This document shows, in pieces, positions 36,224 through 46,219 of a stretch of DNA of 64,000 bases. A model generated the notes under the pieces. That model ran no database searches, was not told where the DNA came from, and was given only the letters and a program-made list of their open reading frames with translations. A program made the position numbers and the translations under genes. The first letter of the stretch is position 1. The number at the start of each line of letters is the position of its first letter. The stretch comes from Utricularia gibba. Taxonomy: Eukaryota; Streptophyta; Magnoliopsida; Lamiales; Lentibulariaceae. The stretch lies in contig NEEC01000010.1 in assembly GCA_002189035.1 (NCBI GenBank), positions 3,038,001-3,102,000 of the forward strand, written 5' to 3'.

Positions 36224-37001
36224 GCAGCAGATGCAAACCTAATGTATGATGTGGATTGCTCTTTTTTACAAAAAATTAATTGGAATTAGTATAAATAAAC
36301 TAATTTTAAATTTTTAAAATCATAAAAAATTATTTCAAAATTATCAAAATGGTACCAATTTAAATAATTTTAAAAAAATAAACTAATTTGTAGCATCACA
36401 AATTGCATTGGTTTTAAATTCAATAAAATTTTATATTAGAATTTTTTATATTTGTGTCTAAAATTTGTTGAATTTAATAATATCATTCCCGTGTATTATG
36501 ATTATACCATTTTTATATTTCGTATAATTTAAAATGATAATAATTATATCACAATTATATCTTATATAATTTAAATTGATGATGATTATATCACGTTTTA
36601 TATGATGTATTATTGTAATGATATTAGAGCCATAATCGATTAATTTTAATTACATGATGAGTTGAATATACAATTTAATAAGTTTTAGATAAACTATTTA
36701 CAAAATAACAAGTTAATGAGTTATGAAATAATTTTGAAATTTGAGAATTAACTTTTTAAGTTGATTATAAGTTGGGTGCCGCCTCCAAACTCTATCCAAA
36801 TTCGAATAGATCTACTCCTCCATTGCAGGAAGACAACTACTTTTCAGCATTCCGACGTGGGAAGTCAAATGTGAACCAAGACGTGGGACTGACTATTCAG
36901 ACAAGATGATAAGCCAGCCAATGGACAATTCCCACGTGCCCAAAAAAATGACGGCGGGCTTCCGCTTTCCTAATACAGACAGTACACGGCAAAATTTTGT
37001 C
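36224..37001. other. AT-rich spacer
   Basis: Strongly AT-rich with no open coding region. A diverged 30-base unit (TATAATTTAAA then TGATGATGATTATATCAC-like) recurs at about 36523 and 36565. 36.8-37.0 kb is more balanced and forms the proximal promoter of the first inhibitor gene. Confidence 0.5.
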
Positions 37002-37008
37002 TATAAAG
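37002..37008 (+). promoter_or_regulatory. TATA box of the first potato-II inhibitor gene
   Basis: TATAAAG lies 54 bases upstream of the ATG at 37056. Confidence 0.7.
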
Positions 37009-37055
37009 AGGCATGGCCGACTCGGACAAAACCCACCCACACTCAGCATACCGAA

Positions 37056-37387
37056 ATGGCAGCTACCTCCTCCACACGCCTGGGACTTTGTGCTCTTCTC
37101 CTCCTCGGTACGCCCCGCTACTTGCCCTAAGTTCTCTGTGTTTTTTTCACTTTCAAACTAATGGGTCCTTCTGTGTGTCACCAACAGCCACCATATTCGC
37201 CCAGGAGTTCAACGTAGCGTCGGGGAGAATCTGCCTTCTTATGTGCACCAACAACCGTGCGTACATGACGTGCCCCTCCACCGGCGACGAGCGGCGCCCC
37301 CCGAGTTGCAACTGCTGCCTGGCTCCGGAGCGCGGCTGCAGGCTCTACGACGCCGCCGGGCGCCAGCTCTGCAACGACTTCCCTTGA
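37056..37387 (+). CDS. Potato type II proteinase inhibitor, single domain (copy A)
   Basis: Two exons (37056-37107, 37188-37387) give 83 residues. A signal peptide (MAATSSTRLGLCALLLLATI) precedes a domain with eight cysteines (RICLLMCTNN, YMTCPSTGDE, SCNCCLAPERGC, QLCNDFP), enough for the four disulfides of the Pin2 fold. These secreted proteins inhibit chymotrypsin- or trypsin-like serine proteases and serve in defence or in endogenous control. The intron lies after the signal-peptide region in phase 1, as is typical for Pin2 genes. It forms a tandem pair with copy B 1.1 kb downstream. Confidence 0.88.
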
Positions 37388-38468
37388 GCAGCATCATGTC
37401 TCTTGTTGTTGAATGATTATCAAGTGTTGCGCGATTGGTTACTGTTCAATTCCTGTATTGAAAGAGCTCGAATGTGAAGCTCGGGTTATTTATATATTTT
37501 CAATGTTTTATATTTCATAAAATGGCATAATCAAGTGCAATAGCATATTTATTGACGATGTAACACAACCGTATCATTAGGGTTAAATAATCATTTAAAT
37601 TATTTGTCTTGATCATTAGTTACTGTTCTAAGTATCTCTAATAAATAGGTTTTATAAAACACCAAAGAGGTGTTTGGCAAGTTAGTTTAATTGTTTAAAC
37701 ATTCATATGTTGATAACAATGTATGTTTGGTAGAAGATGAGTTTTGCTAAACAATTTAATTTATAAAGTATTTATTTGAAACACATTTTTCAAATATATA
37801 TATATCTATATATTTAAAATATATGCATCTAGCGAACTTTAATCTTAACCACATAATACATGCTTATCTGAATACAAATAACAAAAATATATTATTAATT
37901 ATACTATCCTACCAAATGCAACTTATCCAATGCAATTGTAGGGATTAACTCACCTTCTTCGTTGCCCATATTCTAGTGGGCTTAAATGAGATTCGTTGTT
38001 TTGAAGTTTGTTCCGAATCGATCGCGTTGCAACTCACACAAAGTAAGAATTTAGAGAAATGTAATTATGTTAATTATATAAATTATACATATAATCAGAC
38101 ACATGAAGGCGTAATATGGTTTTCTATCCATTTTAAGGAAAATAATATTTTTAAAGCTGATAATTCTTTCATTTAATTAATAAATCCGACCCTTATGAAC
38201 ACTTTGCATGCGGGAGTTGGAAGGTGGGTCTGACTTTTCTCCCACGTGCTCCAAATTTGCAGATTACTTTTTTATTATTATTATTCTTATTTGACAAGGA
38301 AGGGTGTTCGTGTTCAGAATTCCCACCTTATTTCCATATTTTTAGTTTGAGTAGAATTTTCTACTAGTTTTATGACTTTTCAAATATGTATTTTCCACAT
38401 GGCCCAATAGAAGTCGGCCGCGTGCCGTAAATTTTGACTGGTCCGTACAAAGACAAGGGAGTTGCATG
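37388..38468. other. Spacer between the tandem inhibitor genes
   Basis: AT-rich. It contains a TA microsatellite near 37796-37806. A short open frame at 37976-38176 does not resemble any protein I know. The last 100 bases are the promoter of copy B. Confidence 0.5.
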
Positions 38469-38476
38469 TATAAATA
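38469..38476 (+). promoter_or_regulatory. TATA box of the second potato-II inhibitor gene
   Basis: TATAAATA lies 54 bases upstream of the ATG at 38523, the same spacing as in copy A. Confidence 0.75.
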
Positions 38477-38522
38477 CGTACGTTGGGAAGATCATCAATC
38501 CAGAGCATTCCGTTTACTAGCA

Positions 38523-38912
38523 ATGGCGTCTACCTCTGCACGTCTCGGATTGTGCGCTCTTCTCATTCTCGGTAATGCGCTACTTGCAGTTTAAATTTCT
38601 GCATACTTGAGTTTCTGTTTGATAGGACTGATTTCCGACGGCGTAATCGGCGGCGGACGCCCGGGGAAGAAAAACTAATGGAGTTTTTGGTTGTTGTGTT
38701 GGCGAGCAGCGATGTTCAGTCAGGAATTTGAAATGGCCGCAGCGCAAACGAGGAGGATCTGCCTGCAGTTTTGCTACGAGAATCTTGGGTACATGACTTG
38801 CCCCTCCACTGGACTCCAGAGGCGCCGGCCGTCTTGCAACTGCTGCCTGGCTCCTGAGCGCAGGTGCAGGATTTACAACACGACTGGCGACTTGCTCTGC
38901 TACGATACTTGA
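38523..38912 (+). CDS. Potato type II proteinase inhibitor, single domain (copy B)
   Basis: Exons 38523-38571 and 38710-38912 again give 83 residues. The signal peptide (MASTSARLGLCALLILAMFS) and the eight cysteines align with copy A (RRICLQFCYEN, YMTCPSTGLQ, SCNCCLAPERRC, LLCYDT). The intron is at the same place and phase, so the two genes are tandem duplicates. The loop between the cysteines differs (GDERRPP against GLQRRRP), as does the segment around the first cysteines, so specificity may differ. AATAAA at 38993-38998 is a likely polyadenylation signal. Confidence 0.9.
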
Positions 38913-38992
38913 GCAAGCACTCGCTCAGGATCGGTCCTCCATGCAACACAGCAATGGGGATCCTTGTTATTGATTAAATAAATTGAAGAAAC

Positions 38993-38998
38993 AATAAA
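38993..38998 (+). terminator. Polyadenylation signal of inhibitor copy B
   Basis: A canonical AATAAA about 80 bases after the stop codon. Confidence 0.5.
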
Positions 38999-39210
38999 GT
39001 GTCTGTGTGTTCTCATTCTCTCCCGCCGTGTTTGAAGCTTGAATCTCAAGTTCATCTGCTAGTTTCTTTAGCGCCTGCACTGTTTCCTAAAACAGTCTCA
39101 GACTCAAATCATGACACGCACCACGAACTAAATCGATAGGATGGAATCATTTTTTGGTACACAGAAACGTAAACAATGTTGCTGGGATGGTTTCTCTTTT
39201 TCGGTTTTTG

Positions 39211-39716
39211 CTATCTTTCGCCTCGTTGTTCGGGTGTTAACCCCCCTTTTCCGCAAACGGGGCAGCTCTTGAGGCCAAAGCCTTGGCATTCAAAGCACCT
39301 TTAAGTCACAGATTTCCATCAAAAGGCCAGTAAAAAGTAATCAAACTACGGAAAACAAATGAGTTGTCTGGTCTGCTACTTACTTCCATCTCTCGAAAAT
39401 ATTCCCATTCTTCTTGTTCTTTCCAGTGCCCTTGCATCCCGGGCACTCGATTGCACCTTGGCCCTTGCACTTCTGGCACTTTCCACTTATCTGCGCTCAC
39501 AGATAATCAGTTATGCAGACAAAAATTGAGTGCTCCGGCGGGCGAACGTACTGATAAACCCGGAGATCGCGATGACTGAGGCTTCAGTCTCATGCTTCTG
39601 CTGCTTTGTGGGGCTCCCCCATTTGGTGATGAGTTGATAACAAAATGACGGTGGAGAATCAAGAACCCACCGGCACCGTCTGATAAACACAACGGCGGCG
39701 TGGCTGTCGGCTTCAT
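39211..39716 (-). CDS. BSD2-like DnaJ cysteine-rich zinc-finger protein
   Basis: Three exons (39552-39716, 39384-39490, 39211-39298) join in phase to give 119 residues. The C-terminal half has four CxxCxGxG-type repeats (CQKCKGQG, CPGCKGTG, CFECQGFG, CPVCGKGG), the complete two-zinc cysteine-rich domain of DnaJ without a J domain. Plant proteins of this layout (BSD2, LQY1, PSA2 types) work in the plastid as holdases or thiol-dependent assembly factors for Rubisco or photosystems. The first 55 residues are rich in Ser, Arg and Pro with few acids, consistent with a transit peptide. Which member it matches cannot be decided here. Confidence 0.87.
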
Positions 39717-40423
39717 TGCTCGGGGATTTCTCAGAGCTTCTTCCCTTTTGCAGGTGAAGGAGATGCTTTGGATTAGATGAGACCGTACGTGTGGCTTACA
39801 ATTGTCCCTTATTTCAATATCATCAATTTTCACGAAGAAATACATTGTTTTACACAATATAAATTTAATTATATAAATTAATATTTAATTTTAAAATTAA
39901 AATAAAATTATTTTAGATATTCAATATTCTTTTATCACTATAAACATGTGTATACTTAAAATTATATTTATGTAGATTTAAAATTTATTTATCAAATCTA
40001 ATTTTAATTAAAACCATATAATATGTATTTATTTGAAAATAATTATTAATTAAAATATTTTTGTACATCGTGAGCTTGGGCCACAGCGAGGATTTGAATT
40101 CTCAAGGGTAATCCTGTGGGCCGATGGATTGTCGGCCCATGGGTGTGATATTCCAATCCAAGGGAAAAAGTGGAAATAATTTAGAAAAATAAAAAAAAGA
40201 AAATTGCGTTTGTCGCGGTCTGGTGCGCAGTATCAGCTTGGCACGGGAAAACGGCATTGGGAAGCGATCAACGCAGAGATAGATGGCGTTGTGCTCCTAA
40301 ATATGGTGATTGGGTTGGTCCTCCTCACACTCGACTGACGCCATTGTATCTCTGGGACGCGATACCGCATCACTTCTCCTCGCGTTCAGTGTTCTCTCTG
40401 AATACAGTGCGACTTGGGTGAAA
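39717..40423. promoter_or_regulatory. Divergent promoter region, DnaJ zinc-finger gene / starch phosphorylase
   Basis: About 700 bases between two genes for probable plastid proteins. 39850-40070 is very AT-rich. No clear TATA box was seen for either side. Confidence 0.45.
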
Positions 40424-43400
40424 ATGGCGACATTATCCACCGGCGCGGCGGTGGTGGCGCACCCATGTTGCCCCTCAAGGATTATGGCTTTTGTGGGTAG
40501 AAATCCGAAATCAAGAATTTTCTTCTTGACAGTGAAACCGTCGTTCTGCATTAGATGCGTTTCTAGTGATGGGACTCACAAAGGACCGAATCCCATTTGT
40601 GGAAAAGGTTGGATCATTGTTCTTTTTGCCTTTTGTGTGTTTTCGGTTGCAAAGGTGATGAACTCTTTTCAGGGATTTAAGATCGATTGTTATTATTCTG
40701 ATGTTTTGTGTAGTGGACGCTGATTCTGTTGCGGCGAGCATTAAAAACCATTTGGAGTTGACGCCCTTGTTCTCTCATCATGATTTTGGGCCTGGCAAAG
40801 CTTTCTTTGCCACTGCGCAAAGCGTGCGTGATTTACTTATTTCTAACTGGAACGCCACCTATGATGCTTATGACAAGATGAACGTGAAACAGGCTTACTA
40901 TTTATCGATGGAGTTCTTACAGGTTTGCTCTTCTCGATGAGTAGATGTGACTGCGTGCTTCTACTTTTTTTTTTTTTTTTGTTTCTTATGAACGCTGTTC
41001 GATTTCAGGGCAGAGCATTGTTAAACGCAATCGGTAACTTGGAACTCACTGGGGAATACGCAGAGGCTTTGAAAAAACTTGGTCACAGTCTGGAAACTGT
41101 TGCCTCTCAGGTCATTTTTTCATTATATTCACGAGTTTTGGAATGTGAAATAGGCTCTTCGTGAGAATTTTGATGTAGTTGATTATGAAAATTTCACATT
41201 ATATCCTTTGCATTCAGTAAGTATTTAAACTTGTTTTTTATTTTAACAGGAGATGGATGCCGCTCTTGGTAATGGAGGCCTTGGTAGACTGGCCTCCTGT
41301 TTTCTTGATTCGCTGGCGACTCTGAATTATCCAGCCTGGGGATATGGGCTTAGGTACAAGTATGGATTATTTAAGCAGAAAATTACAAAAGATGGCCAAG
41401 AGGAGGTTGCTGAAAATTGGCTAGATGTATGACTTCTCATAATTGTTTTATTCACTGTCGTAACATTACCTTTGGTATTCTTGTTTTTACCTATGTATCT
41501 TGAGCTGCTTTCATTATCTGAAACAGAGCAATTTTGCATTTATTTTCTTTATCATTTCTCACACGATTGCTTTCTCTTCAGATTGGTAATCCATGGGAGA
41601 TTGCCAGAAATGATGTCTTTTACCCTGTGAAGTTTTTTGGCAAAGTTGTGGTTGGTTCTGAGGGAAAGAGCCACTGGGTTGGTGGTGAAGATGTAGTGGC
41701 CGTTGCTCATGATGTACCAATTCCAGGATATAGAACTAAAACCACAATAAATCTTAGGTTGTGGTCGACGAGGGTGCGGTCCGACCAATTTGATTTGCAT
41801 TCATTCAATGCTGGGGAGCATGGCAAAGCCTGTCAGGCCCAAGAAGATGCAGAAAAAGTGAGTTTATGTGTTTTTTCTTCTGTCAGTTATATTCATGTGC
41901 AAATGCATTTGCACGTGGTATGTGAAGGAATAATTTTATGTATAACTGATCTCAATATTCTGTTGCTAACTGCATGTTTTTCATATTGCACTTGATTTTT
42001 CTTTTTCAATCATACAAAAATGTGGTGCTACCTTAATGTGGTCTCTGGTTCAGATATGTTTTGTGCTGTACCCTGGAGATTCATCCGAAGAGGGGAAAAT
42101 TCTTCGTCTAAAGCAACAGTATACACTATGTTCAGCTTCCCTCCAAGATATTGTCGCACGTTTTGAAAGGAGATCCGGTGGAAGTGTGCACTGGGACAAG
42201 TTTCCTGAGAAAGTTGCTGTTCAGATGAACGATACACACCCAACTTTATGTATCCCTGAATTGATGAGAATTTTGGTCGATCTGAAGGGCGTCAGCTGGG
42301 AAGTAGCTTGGCAGATTACGCAGAGGTATCTTATAGCTGCTTTGGGATGTCTTCCCAGTTTGCCATTCGCGTGCAATATTCATTACAGAAGTTTGCTGTT
42401 GTTTTTCATAGATGACACTGGTTTGCTTTGAAATTGGTTCTGTGCCTAGAGTAATTACATGAACACTCTGTGGCTTCCAGAACAGTGGCATACACGAATC
42501 ACACAGTTCTGCCTGAGGCCCTGGAGAAATGGAGCTATGCTCTAATGCAGCGCCTACTTCCTCGACACATTGAGATTATTGAGAGAATTGAAGAGCAGGT
42601 GCGCATGACTGTGAAATTCACCTTGGCAACTTTTTTTATAGTTATAGCTGCTTGACTGATTCTCTGTCTCGCTCATCTTTCAGCTGATTGAAGAAATAGT
42701 ATCTGAATATGGCACTTCACAACCTGAAGTGCTGAAAAAAAAACTAGCAACAATGAGAATTTTGGAGAATTTTGAGCCCCCTGCATCTGTTGCTAAATTG
42801 ATCATCAAACCTGCTGACGTTGTTGATGAAAAAGTCCAAGATGGTGATGTTAAAACTCGAGATCCCGAAAAAACCAAAGGTGGTGAAGCGGCCAAGAAGC
42901 AAAAACCAGCAAAACAGGAGCCTCCAAAGATGGTGCGGATGGCTAACCTCTGTGTTGTAGGTGGTCATGCAGTGAATGGCGTTGCTGAGATCCACAGTGA
43001 TATCGTTAAGAACGAAGTGTTTAACGACTTTTATCAGGTACGCCTTCATGGGAATTCAGTTGCTGCTTCCTAAGCAAGCAAAAAAAGAAAACTTCAAATC
43101 TTATCATTTGATCTGTGCAGCTATGGCCTAAGAAGTTTACAAACAAAACAAATGGAGTAACACCTAGAAGATGGATTCTTTTCTGCAACCCCCAGCTGAG
43201 TGACGTGATCACAAAATGGATCGGGACGGATGAGTGGGTTCTTAGACCTGAGAAACTGGCTGAACTGCGGAAGGTAGAGCAGATGGCCATATCATCTCCG
43301 GCCGGTCGAGACTTTGCTCCTTTTTTGTGCTCTTTCTGCCACTGAATCCGTTAAGTAGACTTGTGAATTTAACTGGCAGTTTGCTGACAATGAGGATCTC

Positions 43401-44708
43401 CATAAGGAGTGGTTGGCAGCAAAGAGGAGCAACAAGATCAAGGTTGCATCACTCATCAAAGAAAGAACTGGATATTCCATCAGCCCTGATGTCATGTTTG
43501 ACATTCAGGTCCCTTTCTCCTCCTTGGTTGGCTTACCTTCTCTGGAATGGCTTGCGGTATCATGGCCCCTTGCAGGTGAAGCGCATTCATGAGTACAAGC
43601 GGCAGCTGCTGAACATCCTGGGAATTGTCTATCGCTATAAGAAAATGAAAGAAATGTCAGCAGCAGAGAGGAACGCCAGATTCGCTCCTCGAGTTTGCAT
43701 TTTCGGAGGCAAGGCATTCGCCACCTACGTGCAAGCCAAGAGAATCGTAAAGTTCATTACAGACGTCGGAGCAACGATAAATCATGACAACGATATTGGT
43801 GATCTTTTGAAGGTATGATTGCATTTCTCTTCCAAAGACTTATCTCAGGGTCTGCAAGAACTCTTTCGTTCCATGCTCTGGTCCATTCATCTCTGTAGGT
43901 CGTGTTCGTCCCGGATTACAATGTCAGCGTCGCCGAACTGCTCATCCCTGCCAGCGAACTCTCGCAGCATATCAGGTAACATGAGTCACTGTAGTATTCA
44001 TAGTTTTCCCTTGCTGGGTGGTGCTTTATTTCCATCCCAACTTTCAGCACTGCTGGAATGGAGGCCAGTGGAACAAGCAACATGAAGTTCGCGATGAACG
44101 GCTGCATCCTAATCGGCACCCTCGACGGTGCTAATGTAGAAATCCGAGAGGAGGTTGGAGAGGATAACTTCTTCCTGTTTGGCGCTCGAGCACATGAAAT
44201 AGCAGGACTCAGGAAAGAAAGAGCCGAAGGCAAGGTTAGGACTCTTCCACGCATTCCCTTTTTTTTTTCCTTCAAATTCTTCCGCCGCCGCTCGATTTCT
44301 TTCTCCGTGCAGTTCGTACCAGATGAGCGATTCGAAGAAGTGAAGAAATTCATCAGGAGCGGCGCATTCGGCCCCACCTCCTACGATGAGCTCATGGGAT
44401 CCCTAGAAGGAAACGAGGGGTTCGGGCGCGCCGACTACTTTCTGGTCGGGAAGGACTTCCCCAGCTACATCGAATCCCAAGAGAAGGTCGACGAGGCCTA
44501 TCGAGATCAGAAGGTGACCGACTGACTCTATTCACCCCCATTCCATCAGGAAGCTGTGTAGCTTTAATGGCTGTTTCGTGCCCTTCTGCAGAGATGGACG
44601 AGGATGTCGATACTGAACACAGCGGGCTCCTACAAGTTCAGCAGCGACAGAACAATCCATGAGTACGCCACCGGCATCTGGAACATTCATCCCGTTGAGA
44701 TCAAATGA
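40424..44708 (+). CDS. PHO1: Plastidial alpha-glucan phosphorylase (starch phosphorylase, L-form)
   Basis: A PLP enzyme that transfers glucosyl units between alpha-1,4-glucans and phosphate in the plastid, used in starch initiation and turnover. Fifteen exons join in phase: 40424-40607, 40714-40922, 41009-41110, 41250-41426, 41582-41857, 42054-42325, 42481-42598, 42684-43037, 43121-43273, 43380-43508, 43576-43812, 43899-43975, 44048-44234, 44313-44513 and 44592-44708. They encode 930 residues. The N-terminus ([16 protein letters not shown] onward) is a transit peptide. [14 protein letters not shown] carries the PLP-binding Lys at about 776. The L-type insertion in exon 8 is short and Lys-rich ([14 protein letters not shown]). 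AATAAA lies at 44735-44740. Confidence 0.96.
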
Positions 44709-46219
44709 AGCGAGAACAGGTAGCGATCCCCCTGAATAAAGCCGCCGCCGGCAACTGTAATGCAGATGCATCTTCTTCTTCTTCAGTATGTGGGTGACAT
44801 TTAGTATTTCACAGTTTTGTAGGGGCAATAATATAATTTCCAATATTATTAGTAACCTCCTTCCCCCAGGCCATGGTTTTCCGTACCTTTTTTCGGGACA
44901 CGTCATCATCACCGCCGTTGCCCCACCTCGTACGTACGTGATGTCCCCATGCATGCAGAAGTCAATGAGGTTGACTTCAACCAGCTTCAGTATTTATACC
45001 AAGAAAAACATGTTAACGTACGTGATGTCCCCATGCATGCAGAAGTGATTGGATTTTATCAATCAAAAACATGTTAACAAAAACACGACTAAATCAAAAA
45101 TAGATTTAATCTGTTTACATAATATATTTTTAATATTTTAAAATATAATTAAAAATTATTAAATTCGATTCAACACATTTTTTAAAACCATGGTATAGAC
45201 GCACTACTGTGTAGCCTTAGTCGATATTGTTCGTTTTGGAATGAATCTACTACGAGCACATGCCCCTAATTCACATTGTTTGTGATATAAAAACTTCCAC
45301 ATGAAGGATGCCATTGTTACCTTATAACACTTTGGTTAGTTTATCGCATTTTGACCGTAGGCCTTTCCTAAAATAGAAATAAGCTTTCTATTGGGTTAAG
45401 TGGTAGCTTCTGTGTGTCTGAAACATTTAAAATACATAGAAAATATTAGTACAACTGCAGGCAAATGAAGCTGCATGTAATAGCTGGCAAGCCCAAGTGA
45501 ACTAACTGAAATTAGGGTTCTAGAGATGTAATATTTGTAATAATTGCTGAGAATTCATGAATCGGGCTCGCGATGAGGTACAGCAGCATGGCCAGGTCCT
45601 GTAAGAAAAGTACAGTAAATTTTTCTGGCTCGGTAGATCGTGAAATTCACATTTTCTATTTTTACATTATTGCGGCTGTTGTATTGCATGTGTGCTGTTC
45701 AAGAAGTGGACCGTCATCTTTGGATATTTCGCTGCAAAAGAAGGTTGCGGAAGCCTCCATAGTAAGTTCAACATGCTTTTGAATTTCTGGGATGGCACAA
45801 AGGGTTATGGCCTGATGTAGGGTTTGCTTACAGCAAATCAGGGTTTTCTCGATCTCTCTGTGAGAGAGTTTTTCACCTTGGAGTTTCTTATATCACGCAT
45901 TAAATAGCTAATGGATGGTCGACTAAAGTCAAAAGCATAAAGGGTGTTTGCAGTGATAAAGGCAAAATCTAAGTATATGGCTTGGTTAGCTTAGCCTGGC
46001 TCGAGAACAACAAGATGTACAAAGAAGACATTTTTATTGAGCAGGAGGAGGCATCCAAGATACATGGTAAAAGTTTGAAGTTACATTATACTCACAGTCG
46101 ACCTTCAAAGCCTGGTGTGATTTCTTGATAGTACAAGTTTTGAGCATTAGATGAGTACTCCTTTGTGGTGGCTGGAAAAAGAGTGGTAATCCAAGAGCTC
46201 ATAGAATGAGTGGTCGGTG
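44709..46219. other. Spacer between phosphorylase and EMF1
   Basis: Contains the phosphorylase polyadenylation region, the 31-base direct repeat listed separately, and AT-rich sequence from 45.06 kb. A short frame at 45573-45782 contains a protein-like stretch (GPSSLDISLQKKVAEASI), but nothing around it supports a gene. Confidence 0.45.
44932..45078. repeat. Direct repeats with ACGTACGT and CATGCATG palindromes
   Basis: A 31-base sequence starting ACGTACGTGATGTCCCCATG is present exactly at 44932-44962 and 45016-45046. A second unit, AAAAACATGTTAAC, occurs at about 45003-45016 and 45065-45078. The arrangement is a small tandem duplication rich in palindromes. Confidence 0.8.

Noticed and set aside
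36523-36594. AT-rich repeated unit as a transposon end
   Set aside because: Only two diverged copies in AT-rich sequence, without inverted ends or target duplication.
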